From assembly GCA_910584745.1 (NCBI GenBank), contig CAJUDG010000018.1, positions 1 through 23,243 on the forward strand: 23,243 nt of DNA. Reading direction: 5' to 3'. How positions within the stretch are numbered: position 1 is the stretch's first letter; each line of letters starts with the position of its first letter. The notes under the pieces were generated by a model, which saw nothing but the letters and a program-made list of their open reading frames with translations, was not told the origin of the DNA and did not search any database. The DNA comes from an uncultured Eubacteriales bacterium (GTDB taxonomy: Bacteria > Bacillota > Clostridia > Oscillospirales > Acutalibacteraceae). The position numbers and the translations under genes are program-made. Below are positions 6,104-12,842 of this stretch, piece after piece.

Positions 6104-6132
6104 AATATATCACAGTTTCCCCGGTTCGTCAA
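6104..6132 (-). promoter_or_regulatory. Promoter of ssb overlapped by an inverted repeat
   Basis: On the minus strand TTGACG (6127-6132), 17 bp and TATATT (6104-6109) form a promoter inside the 3' end of the upstream gene. A perfect 8-bp inverted repeat, GAAACTGT and ACAGTTTC (6090-6097 and 6112-6119), spans the -10 element. The layout repeats that of promoter 2038-2066, although the arm sequences differ. Confidence 0.65.
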
Positions 6133-6577
6133 TCTTTTTCTTGGGAGGGGCGGCGAATTCCAGGGCGAGATACGAAAAGATTTTGAAGATGCCGTCCTGT
6201 TCATAGACCGGTGTGTTTGTGGCAAGATATAGCGTTACAGAGCTGCCTACTGGGAAGGGCTTTTGACTTGCAGGTAGCTGGATAATGCCCTCCTCGGTTT
6301 CGAGCAGCAGATATTTGGGGCGCTTACGGATGCCAGTCGTGACTATCTCTTTGACCGTGCCAGTGATACAAAGGAAATCGCGATGTACGAGCAGACCGCC
6401 GCTGACCAACAAGTACGCCCCAAGCGCCGCACAGGGAATTGCCAGGGTGATGTTGCCAGTAATAGCCCATATTATAATGAAAAGCACAAGAGCAGCGCCG
6501 CCAGCTATTATGCGCAAACCTATCACCCTACGCAGTGGCCCCGGCAGTTTTTTGAACATCTCCCAGGTCGATTTCAC
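6110..6577 (-). CDS. Hypothetical two-helix membrane protein
   Basis: GTG at 6575-6577 overlaps the stop of the upstream gene (GTGA), giving 155 residues. Two hydrophobic segments, about 21-40 and 43-65, would form a membrane hairpin. A soluble C-terminal domain (70-140) rich in beta strands follows, with residues resembling a small OB or SH3-like barrel. A positively charged N-terminus (KKLPGPLRR) suggests the first segment inserts with its N-terminus inside. I recognise no family. Two-helix proteins with a short beta domain occur often beside conjugation genes, but a role here would be speculation. An internal ATG at 6557-6559 is a possible alternative start. Confidence 0.65.
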   Translation of the reverse strand: MKSTWEMFKKLPGPLRRVIGLRIIAGGAALVLFIIIWAITGNITLAIPCAALGAYLLVSGGLLVHRDFLCITGTVKEIVTTGIRKRPKYLLLETEEGIIQLPASQKPFPVGSSVTLYLATNTPVYEQDGIFKIFSYLALEFAAPPKKKIDEPGKL

Positions 6578-7092
6578 AGCAGCACCAGCCTCTTTTTCCG
6601 CAGCAGTGACAGCAGATCAGCCACAACCTCGTCCCGGCAGCCCGCCGACTCCATCTGCTGCTCCAGGAGATTGTCCGCGATGTTGTGGGGGTTATAGATT
6701 TTCTCCACCAGAGCCTGCCGGTTTCTTGCTCGGAGCAGCTTGCGGGTGGGGCGGATATCCCGGCTCCGCAGGTATACCAGCTCGGCGACGGTCATACGCA
6801 GGCCCGCCTTCTTGAGCCAGCAGAGGAGTTCCTTTTCCCCGGCGGTCAGCCCGATGCCCGGACGCCGGGTGGGGCAGAGGACACAGCTAGTCAGGGCATA
6901 GTAGCGAAAGGTGGCAGTGCTCTCCTGCTGGATTTCAGCAAGTCCAGCCCGGGAGAGGCTTGTCAGCGCCATTTCTTCGGCCTTGGTCTGAGCGGACGCA
7001 AACTCGTACCGGCCCTTGCGCCACAGTTCGGCCTGGAGGCCGGAGAGCTGGACGGTCTTGCCGCAGCGGGTCACTTTGAGGGGGTTACGCAA
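6574..7092 (-). CDS. Hypothetical protein, about 172-183 aa, start uncertain
   Basis: The frame contains no ATG near its 5' end. TTG at 7090-7092 gives 172 residues but has no nearby ribosome binding site. A clear GAAAAGGAG at 7137-7145 instead points to a start near the in-frame ATT at 7123-7125 (11 nt away), which would add 11 residues. The product is basic and mostly helical, with a likely winged-helix-like middle (LTAGEKELLCWLKKAGLRM) and a C-terminal helix ending LLSLLRKKRLVLL. No family recognised. It overlaps the membrane-protein gene downstream by 4 nt, so the two form one transcript. Confidence 0.6.
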   Translation of the reverse strand: MRNPLKVTRCGKTVQLSGLQAELWRKGRYEFASAQTKAEEMALTSLSRAGLAEIQQESTATFRYYALTSCVLCPTRRPGIGLTAGEKELLCWLKKAGLRMTVAELVYLRSRDIRPTRKLLRARNRQALVEKIYNPHNIADNLLEQQMESAGCRDEVVADLLSLLRKKRLVLL

Positions 7093-7189
7093 GCTGCTTT
7101 TTGAAATGCCTTTGGATATGTAAATCGTGGGTTTTGCTCCTTTTCAGGGATTTTATCAAACTACACGAACAGTTGAAGCGTTTTGCAAC

Positions 7190-7531
7190 TTAAATCACAT
7201 ATAAAATTGCAAGGCAGGCCCCAATCACCACCAGCAGGCACAGCACCAACGCAATTACTTTCTTGATGATGTTCTTGTCCGGGCCGTCCCGGCGGTGGCC
7301 TTCGTCTATGGGGAAGCGGTCATTGTAGTAGCCATCGTAGCCGTCATCAGCAGGCGGCTCGGGTTTCTTGGATCTTTTAGGGCGGGTTTTGGTTTTTACA
7401 GGCTTTTCTTTCTTCCTTTTCTCCTCGACAGGCTTCTCCACAGTACTTTCCGGCAGGGGCTTTCCACATTCCGGGCAAAAAGATACGGCGCTGACCGGGA
7501 GGACAGCGCCGCAGTAAGGACAGTATTTCAT
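7190..7531 (-). CDS. Zinc-ribbon protein with C-terminal membrane anchor
   Basis: The 113-residue product opens with a zinc ribbon, Cys4-x2-Cys7 and Cys19-x2-Cys22 (CPYCG and CPECG), then a Lys/Pro/Arg-rich linker (30-60), an acidic Tyr-rich stretch (61-75) and one hydrophobic helix at 89-111 near the C-terminus. The protein would thus be tail-anchored, with its ribbon in the cytoplasm. GGAAAGG precedes ATG 7529-7531. Proteins with this plan are frequent in Firmicutes and have no single known role. It is first in its transcript, behind a promoter with a hairpin leader (7560-7630). Confidence 0.75.
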   Translation of the reverse strand: MKYCPYCGAVLPVSAVSFCPECGKPLPESTVEKPVEEKRKKEKPVKTKTRPKRSKKPEPPADDGYDGYYNDRFPIDEGHRRDGPDKNIIKKVIALVLCLLVVIGACLAILYVI

Positions 7532-7559
7532 TTTTCAACAGCCTTTCCACAATAAAGTT

Positions 7560-7593
7560 GGAAAGCCGGCCCCAGGGTATCGGCCAGCTTTCC
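7560..7593 (-). terminator. Leader hairpin at the 5' end of the zinc-ribbon transcript
   Basis: GGAAAGCTGGCC and GGCCGGCTTTCC (plus-strand 7582-7593 and 7560-7571) form a 12-bp stem with one G-U pair and a 10-nt loop, followed on the minus strand by AACTTTATT. It begins only about 2 nt after the predicted transcription start, so it could be an attenuator, an mRNA-stabilising 5' hairpin, or both. Confidence 0.55.
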
Positions 7594-7601
7594 ACGCTAA
7601 T

Positions 7602-7630
7602 ATTATAGCAGATTCTCATTTCCGTGTCAT
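7602..7630 (-). promoter_or_regulatory. Promoter of the zinc-ribbon gene
   Basis: On the minus strand ATGACA (7625-7630), a 17-bp spacer and a perfect TATAAT (7602-7607) form a strong sigma-A promoter. The predicted start lies near 7595, at the foot of the 7560-7593 hairpin. Confidence 0.7.
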
Positions 7631-7681
7631 CGGCTTGACAGCGCCATTTTTGTGCCATTTTGTGGGCGCACCTCCCAAAAA

Positions 7682-8251
7682 CTACTCTGAGAAAACCTTA
7701 GCTAAGTCAATATAGCAGCCGTCCAGTACATTTACTCGCAGTATGCTGTCCGCCAAACCCAATTCCTTGACTGTAAATGTACCATTCTCCAAAAGGAAGG
7801 TCTGCACGATCCGGTTGGCAGGGTCTGCTATCCAGTATTCCCTCACTCCCGCCGTCTGATATAGATTAAACTTTACCATGCGGTCGTGCCGCTGGCTGGA
7901 CGGCGAGAGGACCTCCAGAATAAAATCCGGCGCGCCCTTGCAGCCGATCTCGTCCAGCTTTTCCGGGTCACAGACTACCGTGATGTCCGGCTCAACCATG
8001 GTATCCGTATTCTCCGGCAGGTCACCGGCTCCCTCAAACAGCCGCACCGCAAAGGGCGCCGGGTAGACCTGACACTTCTTTCCCTCTAAAAAATTTCCCA
8101 GCTGACGGTTGAACTCAGAGACAATTTTCTGATGGATCCGCAAGGGAGTAGCCAGCATGACCGGTTCCCCATCTATCAATTCATACCGTTCCTTTCCATC
8201 CCAGCTCATAACATCCGCTAGTGTGTAATGCCGGTTTTCTGCCAGTGGCAT
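7682..8251 (-). CDS. Uma2-family (DUF820) restriction-endonuclease-fold protein
   Basis: I chose ATG 8249-8251 because GGAGGGG lies 5 nt upstream; a longer start at 8270-8272 lacks one. The 189-residue product matches the Uma2 pattern: YELIDGEPVML near 23-33, EPDITVV (Asp89), GAPDFILEVLSPSS (Glu113), a D-x-x-x-K-x-x-x-Y helix and AGVREYWI at 134-141. These form a PD-(D/E)XK-like core, so a metal-dependent nuclease activity is possible, but the family's biological role is poorly known. It has its own promoter (8287-8315). Uma2 genes are common in cyanobacteria and also occur in Firmicutes, and it may be an independent insertion in this cluster. Confidence 0.88.
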   Translation of the reverse strand: MPLAENRHYTLADVMSWDGKERYELIDGEPVMLATPLRIHQKIVSEFNRQLGNFLEGKKCQVYPAPFAVRLFEGAGDLPENTDTMVEPDITVVCDPEKLDEIGCKGAPDFILEVLSPSSQRHDRMVKFNLYQTAGVREYWIADPANRIVQTFLLENGTFTVKELGLADSILRVNVLDGCYIDLAKVFSE

Positions 8252-8286
8252 TGCTACCCCTCCGTTCAGCATAGCTTTACGATAAT

Positions 8287-8315
8287 ATTATATCAAAAAA
8301 CGCACTGATTAGCAA
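8287..8315 (-). promoter_or_regulatory. Promoter of the Uma2 gene
   Basis: On the minus strand TTGCTA (8310-8315), 17 bp and TATAAT (8287-8292) give a good promoter about 36 nt upstream of the chosen start codon. Confidence 0.65.
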
Positions 8316-8321
8316 TACTGA

Positions 8322-8355
8322 AAAGTAAAACGGCGCAGCCCAAAAGCCACGCCGC
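8322..8355 (-). terminator. Terminator after the 228-aa gene
   Basis: On the minus strand GGCGTGGC and GGCTGCGCC can pair imperfectly around a short T-rich loop and are followed by GTTTTACTTTTC. It lies between the stop of the 228-aa gene and the Uma2 promoter. Confidence 0.5.
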
Positions 8356-8366
8356 CATAATAAACT

Positions 8367-9053
8367 TTAGAACATCGCCACCGCTCCATATCCCGGTTCA
8401 ACCGAGTATACCGACTCGGGGACGCTCTCTTTCGGTTGTGCCGGAATCCGTTCCAGCTTGGGAGCGGCATCCTTTTTCGTTATATTCTGCCTTGCGTACC
8501 AAGCCGACAGCCATGCGTCATAGTGAGCCTTAGTAGTCAGCATCATCCCGCTGAAACTCTCATAAGTCATGCTCACCGAAACATGGTTCTCCGGCTTATT
8601 CCCAAACCTCGGTACGATAAGCCCGGTCTTGTTGGTCTCGCCGGGTCCGCTGCTGGCCACGAACAGAAAGTTACCGTTCTTCCCGCAGACCAGCTCAGCC
8701 GTGCGGGACAGACTCATGCCATCGGGCCGGGAGCGGTTAATTTTCGCCAGCTTCTCAGCGGATGTACCGCCTAGGCACTTGTAAAGCGGCTCCTTGTTGC
8801 TCTCTTTCAAGCGCTGCTGCATCATATACCGCAGTTCGCCGGAACAGAGCTTGCGGCAGAGCTCCAGAAACTCGTCCACCGCCATGTAAATGTGAACGGA
8901 GTTTGTCTGCCATTGGCCTGCCGGACGCTTTACGTCATAAGTGGCAAAGCCGAAATGTACCTTGTCGAACTCGAAGGAGTCGTTCAGGGTCTCCACGAAA
9001 CAGGCGCGGGCGTCCTTGCGGATAATTTGGTGCTCGTTGCGGTCATTGTCCAT
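8367..9053 (-). CDS. Hypothetical mobile-element protein, 228 aa
   Basis: ATG 9051-9053 follows AAAGGAG with 7-nt spacing and overlaps the end of the zinc-finger gene by 11 nt. The N-terminal half (residues 15-75) has alternating strand-like segments (FCHFGFATYDV-like, NSVHIYMAVDEFLELC), the middle has a basic stretch (KLAKINRSRPDG), and the C-terminal 40 residues are Pro/Glu-rich and probably disordered. There is no signal peptide or membrane helix. The middle segment NFLFVASSGPGETNKTGLIVP looks like a beta-hairpin in a possible SSB-like or PH-like fold, but I cannot assign a family. Operon position with the two small genes upstream suggests a shared role in the element. Confidence 0.65.
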   Translation of the reverse strand: MDNDRNEHQIIRKDARACFVETLNDSFEFDKVHFGFATYDVKRPAGQWQTNSVHIYMAVDEFLELCRKLCSGELRYMMQQRLKESNKEPLYKCLGGTSAEKLAKINRSRPDGMSLSRTAELVCGKNGNFLFVASSGPGETNKTGLIVPRFGNKPENHVSVSMTYESFSGMMLTTKAHYDAWLSAWYARQNITKKDAAPKLERIPAQPKESVPESVYSVEPGYGAVAMF

Positions 9054-9291
9054 TTTTTATCTCCTTTCCTGAATCGGGATAGTCCAGCATAACGACCTTC
9101 CCGGCAGTTTTGGGCGTATCATCCACCATCTTTTCCAGCTTCTGTACCACTGACGCCATGTAGACAACCGTCCCGCAATCCACGCATTTATAGCATGGAA
9201 CGCCGTAGGTGACGATGAACTGACCATCTCGGGGTGTAACATTGTTAGTCACACTCTTTTTTAGTAGTCCTTCGCAATAGGGACATGTCAT
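9043..9291 (-). CDS. YgiT-type zinc-finger protein
   Basis: The 82-residue product has CPYC at residues 3-6 and C-x2-C at 36-39 ending in CG, the spacing of the YgiT/MqsA N-terminal zinc finger. A VYMASVVQKLEKMV helix follows, as is usual in that family. In MqsA this domain neutralises a toxin, but stand-alone YgiT fingers also occur without a toxin, and no MqsR-like gene adjoins it here. Its ATG overlaps the stop of the upstream gene by 4 nt (ATGA), and its end overlaps the next gene by 11 nt, so the three genes are coupled. Function here is unproven. Confidence 0.72.
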   Translation of the reverse strand: MTCPYCEGLLKKSVTNNVTPRDGQFIVTYGVPCYKCVDCGTVVYMASVVQKLEKMVDDTPKTAGKVVMLDYPDSGKEIKNGQ

Positions 9292-9527
9292 GTTGATACC
9301 TCCTGCATCTTTTTCAGCGCTGCTATCAGTTTGAAGGCATTCTGCCTGTACTGCTCCACCAGCGGCCTGTCCAGGTCGAAGTCGGAGAACCTATACCAAA
9401 GATACAGAATAATAGCGCGCTTTTGCTCCGCTTCAGGGACATTCTTCATGAGCAGAACGATTATCGGCGCGGAACCCATGTCGATTCGCATGTACTCCCT
9501 GTCCTCGGGGGAGAAGAATTTCTTCAT
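9288..9527 (-). CDS. Hypothetical protein, probably 5'-truncated at the mobile/chromosome junction
   Basis: ATG 9525-9527 gives 79 residues, mostly helical (MKKFFSPEDREYM, then LMKNVPEAEQKRAIILYLWYRF). Its ribosome binding site is poor. The same frame is open for about 50 more codons upstream, with sequence that looks coding (KYLLSIEQAHHFKGGQVQTG), and merges into the 3' end of the UroD-like gene near 9650. The true protein is therefore probably longer and has lost its N-terminus here. No family recognised. It is translationally coupled to the YgiT-type gene downstream. Confidence 0.55.
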   Translation of the reverse strand: MKKFFSPEDREYMRIDMGSAPIIVLLMKNVPEAEQKRAIILYLWYRFSDFDLDRPLVEQYRQNAFKLIAALKKMQEVST

Positions 9528-9580
9528 CCACCGTCCGGTTTGGACTTGTCCTCCCTTGAAGTGATGGGCCTGCTCTATGC

Positions 9581-10579
9581 TCAGCAGATACTTCCAGCCC
9601 CCATCCGGCGCCGGCTCTGCCGCAAAAGGGTAGAGGCGGCAGGCGGTCGGTTTATGACCCAGCTTATCCGCTCTCGGTCCATGTCAGAGGGTACTGTGCA
9701 GTCGGCTCCCAGCATTATACCGGGGATGTCAGTGTCAGTGATAAGCTCCTTTGTGAACGCCTGGACTTCGGCTTTCGTGCCCTTCTGCAAAACCCCCTGG
9801 GGCCTATTGTCAAATCCCCCCAGCACAGCCTTGCCGAAGAATTCTGCCCCTTCCTGGAGGTCCATATCCTCAATGTACACTGCCCAGTTGACTGCTGCCG
9901 CCGGGTAATCCTGCCAGACCTCCAAGTTGTTTTTGATGCCCGCCCAGCCGCAGCAGTGCATAATATTATACTGGCTGAAACGGTTGGCGTGCTCCAGCAC
10001 GATAAGGTCGCTGGGAGTAATTTTCTCCCGATACTCTTCCACCGTGAATCTGTTAAACTCGCCGCCCTGCACGCAGTAATAGATACCGTCCATGCCTCCC
10101 TCTGTAATGAGCTTTTCTGCCAAAAGGGCATTGCTCTTTCCGATGGCCTCCAGTGCGTGCATGACCCCCCTGGGATTCTCCTTTAGCGACTTCATCACAA
10201 ATTCCTCCGAGGAACCGAAGCGTATGGAAGAGAAAGGGGCAAATACGTTGTAGAACATACACATATCTTCCTTTGCCCCTGCTTTGATCTTCTTTGCCCG
10301 GTCTACCTGCTCTGTGATAAAGGGATGCTCTGCCGTCAGTGGCTCAAGGCGGTCCCAATCACCAGGCTCCTTTACCCACTCCGGAATGGGGTACTCAAAA
10401 TAGTGATCGCACATTATCTTTGCGAAGTCCACGTCCACATTGTTGTAATAGTCCAGATGGGCGGCCACGCAGGCATCACCTTCGGACTGCTGGCCGAAAA
10501 AGTGGAACCAGAACCCTACCGGGGGACGGTCTACTGCTTTCTTTTCCAGTGCGTTCAAAACTCGTGTGCGTTTATCCAT
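9581..10579 (-). CDS. UroD/MtaA-family zinc methyltransferase-like protein with a replaced C-terminus
   Basis: I chose ATG 10577-10579 (MDKRTRVLNALEKK), which has GAAAGAAGG upstream; the 332-residue length suits the family. The fold is the UroD TIM barrel: DRPPVGFWFHF near 17-27 and a NIMHCCGW segment at 205-212. His208, Cys210 and Cys294 (GADCTVP) recreate the H-x-C-xn-C zinc site of corrinoid/CoM methyltransferases such as MtaA, so true heme-pathway UroD is unlikely. In cells such proteins move methyl groups between a methylated cofactor and a thiol or corrinoid. After ISWVI (about 309) the last 23 residues, NRPPAASTLL onward, do not look like family sequence. The gene has its own promoter and follows araC. 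Confidence 0.75.
   Translation of the reverse strand: MDKRTRVLNALEKKAVDRPPVGFWFHFFGQQSEGDACVAAHLDYYNNVDVDFAKIMCDHYFEYPIPEWVKEPGDWDRLEPLTAEHPFITEQVDRAKKIKAGAKEDMCMFYNVFAPFSSIRFGSSEEFVMKSLKENPRGVMHALEAIGKSNALLAEKLITEGGMDGIYYCVQGGEFNRFTVEEYREKITPSDLIVLEHANRFSQYNIMHCCGWAGIKNNLEVWQDYPAAAVNWAVYIEDMDLQEGAEFFGKAVLGGFDNRPQGVLQKGTKAEVQAFTKELITDTDIPGIMLGADCTVPSDMDRERISWVINRPPAASTLLRQSRRRMGAGSIC
9640..9700. other. Apparent junction between mobile region and chromosomal gene
   Basis: Family-like sequence of the UroD-like protein ends at ISWVI near 9651. In another frame, coding-like sequence of the 9288-9527 gene begins at about the same point. Two genes thus seem to be joined end to end inside their coding parts. 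The base pair of the joint cannot be fixed from sequence alone, and I see no obvious direct repeat. Confidence 0.5.
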
Positions 10580-10605
10580 GGACAAACAGCCTTCTTTCCT
10601 TAAAA

Positions 10606-10634
10606 AATATAAGAACACTATACCTATTCTACAA
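10606..10634 (-). promoter_or_regulatory. Promoter of the UroD-like gene
   Basis: On the minus strand TTGTAG (10629-10634), 17 bp and TATATT (10606-10611) form a plausible sigma-A promoter just past the terminator of the AraC gene, so the UroD-like gene can be transcribed on its own. Confidence 0.55.
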
Positions 10635-10640
10635 GAAAAA

Positions 10641-10661
10641 CTCCGCACATTCTGTGCGGAG
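10641..10661 (-). terminator. Intrinsic terminator of the AraC-family gene
   Basis: CTCCGCACA (10641-10649) and TGTGCGGAG (10653-10661) form a perfect 9-bp stem with a 3-nt loop. On the minus strand TTTTTCTTG follows at once. It lies 46 nt past the stop codon. Confidence 0.9.
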
Positions 10662-10706
10662 AAAGCGAAAAAGCAAGCGAAAACGACCATATTATCAACA
10701 TAAGGT

Positions 10707-11669
10707 TCAGTGCTTTAAGGCTCTCTGCTCCTCTACGAAGTCCGTATAGGAGTACCCCTTCTTAGGGATATTCCTGCACAGTTTCCGCCACTGCATAGGG
10801 GGCATTCCTACAATATCCAGGAAGTGCCGGTTAAAGGTGGATAGGGTCTCAAAGCCGGTTTTGAGGGAAATGTCTAAAACAGATAACTCTGTGGTATATA
10901 GCAGCTCCTGGGCTTTCTGAATCCGCACCTGAGTAATGTACTGCAAGGGCGAACAGCCCATGGCGGTCTTGAACAGTCGGCGGAAGTTTGTAAGGCTCAT
11001 AAAACATACATCTGCCAGAACCTCAATAGGTATCTGTTGTGCATAATGGGTCTGGACATACTGCACGGCCCCAGAAAGGGAGAAGATACGCCGGGAAAGC
11101 ACCGTGGGCTGTGCTTTCTCTTGCGGCGGTGGAAGCACCCTCAGCAGGGATACGATAAACGCTGCGAAAAGTCCCCGCACCGCTTCCTGATAGTTAGGTT
11201 TGCAGTCCCGAAGCTCTGCTAAAATCTCTAGGAATAGGGTGTGGGCTACGGGCATATCCCGGGCGTGGATCACATATGGAAAGTCCGGCGTATTATTATT
11301 AAAGCGGGACAAGCAGTTTATAAAACCGGGTGATAAGCCCTCCAGGAGCAGCTTTGGGTCGCAGTATAGGTACTCGGATTGAGCGTCTGTCCTTCCAGCC
11401 ACACGGTATGTGATATGGGTGGCATAGGGTGGGAGGATCGTGAAATCCCCAGTGGAATACGGGTGAAGCTGATCTTCCACTGCCAGGACTCCTTCCCCTT
11501 TCCAGCAAAGGCCGAACTCCACGCAGTTGTGGAAGTGCATATGGTTCGCATCAACGGCAATTTGCGGAAAAGAAAATTTGTCTCGCAGTAAGGCTACCAC
11601 TGGAAAGTCTAGGGGTAGGGAATAGTTGCGGAACTCCAGAGTGAAAGCCTTTTTTGGTTCTTTTTGCAT
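10707..11669 (-). CDS. AraC-family transcriptional regulator
   Basis: ATG 11667-11669 follows AGAGAGGG at about 5 nt; the longer frame to 11708 has no ribosome binding site. The 320-residue protein has an N-terminal cupin-like effector domain (about 30-110, with HMHFHNCVEF, metal or ligand-binding histidines and a GDFTILPPYATH turn) and a C-terminal AraC double helix-turn-helix (about 215-305). The latter holds the LADVCFMSLTNFRRLFK recognition helix and GFETLSTFNRHF before GMPPMQWRK. It is divergent from the aldo/keto reductase gene (82-nt gap), so it most likely controls that plus-strand set and possibly the UroD-like gene. The ligand is probably a sugar or sugar acid; it cannot be read from the sequence. 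Confidence 0.92.
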   Translation of the reverse strand: MQKEPKKAFTLEFRNYSLPLDFPVVALLRDKFSFPQIAVDANHMHFHNCVEFGLCWKGEGVLAVEDQLHPYSTGDFTILPPYATHITYRVAGRTDAQSEYLYCDPKLLLEGLSPGFINCLSRFNNNTPDFPYVIHARDMPVAHTLFLEILAELRDCKPNYQEAVRGLFAAFIVSLLRVLPPPQEKAQPTVLSRRIFSLSGAVQYVQTHYAQQIPIEVLADVCFMSLTNFRRLFKTAMGCSPLQYITQVRIQKAQELLYTTELSVLDISLKTGFETLSTFNRHFLDIVGMPPMQWRKLCRNIPKKGYSYTDFVEEQRALKH

Positions 11670-11701
11670 AAAAACCCTCTCTTTTCGCAAGGAAACTAAT
11701 A

Positions 11702-11729
11702 CTGACATCCTGTAAAATAGCAGTGTAAT
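11702..11729 (+). promoter_or_regulatory. Possible promoter of the aldo/keto reductase operon
   Basis: CTGACA (11702-11707), 16 bp and TGTAAT (11724-11729) precede an AGGAGG ribosome binding site at 11739-11744. The -10 is weak, as expected for an activated promoter in an AraC-divergent gap. Confidence 0.4.
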
Positions 11730-11751
11730 TCATTTACCAGGAGGAATCTGT

Positions 11752-12738
11752 ATGTACATCGCAAATAATCGACGGTATGACCATATGCTCTACCGCCGCT
11801 GCGGAAAAAGCGGAATAAAACTGCCTTTTCTGTCCCTGGGACTTTGGCATAATTTTGGAGAGAATGTCCCCTATGAAAAGGCCCGGGAGTTGGCTTTAGG
11901 GGCCTTCGACAGGGGTATCACCCATTTTGATATTGCCAATAACTACGGTCCCCCGGAGGGCAGCGCGGAAACTACCTTCGGCAAAATTCTGAAAGAGGAC
12001 CTTATGCCGTATAGGGACGAGCTTATCATATCCACAAAGGCCGGCTACTATATGTGGCCCGGGCCCTACGGGGAATGGGGTTCGAAGAAGAACCTTCTTG
12101 CCTCTCTGGATCAGAGCCTTACAAGGCTTGGGCTGGATTATGTGGATATCTTCTATCACCACCGCCCGGACCCTGACACACCTTTGGAAGAGACTATGGA
12201 CGCGCTGGCCCAGGCCGTGCGCTCTGGCAAGGCCCTATATGTGGGGATATCCAACTATGGCGCTGAGGACACCTTGAGGGCAAGTCAAATCTTGGCCAAT
12301 ATGGGCGTACACTGCCTGATCCATCAACCTAGATATAATATGTTTGACCGTGGTGCGGAGAATGGGCTCTTTGATGTGCTTGAACAGGAGGGCATCGGAT
12401 GTATCGCCTATTCCTCCCTGGCCCAGGGCCTGTTGACGAGTCGGTACTTTGAAGGTATTCCTGAGGACTCCCGAGCCAATGGACACAGTGTGTTCCTCAC
12501 CAAAGAGGGCGTTTCTGCCGAGAAGATTGAGATGGCAAAGAAACTGGACTCCGTGGCAAAGGACCGGGGACAGAGCCTTTCTCAGATGGTCCTGGCCTGG
12601 AACCTGCGGGATCCGCGCATGACCTCCCTTATTATCGGCGCAAGCAAGCTGAGCCAGATAGAAGAAAATTTGAAAGTGATGGATAATATGGAGTTTTCTT
12701 CCGAGGAGCTTGAGATGATAAATAGTATCCTCAGATAA
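11752..12738 (+). CDS. Aldo/keto reductase, YghZ/L-glyceraldehyde-3-phosphate-reductase-like
   Basis: The 328-residue protein is an AKR TIM barrel that reduces aldehydes or ketones with NADPH. The catalytic tetrad is visible: Asp60 (HFDIANNYG), Tyr65, Lys96 (STKAGYY) and His136/137 (FYHHRPD). The MWPGPYGEWGSKKNLLASLDQSL region and NYG-x-PEGSAE match the YghZ/AKR14-type subgroup, which reduces L-glyceraldehyde 3-phosphate and related short aldehydes. The AGGAGG at 8-nt spacing fixes the start. It is first in the plus-strand set with the UPF0597 and GH5-like genes and faces araC. In this setting it may reduce a sugar-derived aldehyde, but the real substrate is unknown. Confidence 0.88.
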   Translation: MYIANNRRYDHMLYRRCGKSGIKLPFLSLGLWHNFGENVPYEKARELALGAFDRGITHFDIANNYGPPEGSAETTFGKILKEDLMPYRDELIISTKAGYYMWPGPYGEWGSKKNLLASLDQSLTRLGLDYVDIFYHHRPDPDTPLEETMDALAQAVRSGKALYVGISNYGAEDTLRASQILANMGVHCLIHQPRYNMFDRGAENGLFDVLEQEGIGCIAYSSLAQGLLTSRYFEGIPEDSRANGHSVFLTKEGVSAEKIEMAKKLDSVAKDRGQSLSQMVLAWNLRDPRMTSLIIGASKLSQIEENLKVMDNMEFSSEELEMINSILR

Positions 12739-12842
12739 AGCCAGACATCAATCAAGAAGTTATAGAAATTATATTACTTCTCAAGTTAAAAGTCAATGGA
12801 GAAATGCGGCTATTTCCCGCCGGTTTCCTCATAGAAAGGCTT

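Noticed and set aside
9043..9291. MqsA-type antitoxin of a complete MqsR/MqsA pair
   Set aside because: Only the zinc finger is present; there is no C-terminal helix-turn-helix and no MqsR-like toxin beside it.
9581..10579. True heme-pathway uroporphyrinogen decarboxylase (hemE)
   Set aside because: The zinc-site residues and the lack of other heme genes fit the MtaA-like branch better.
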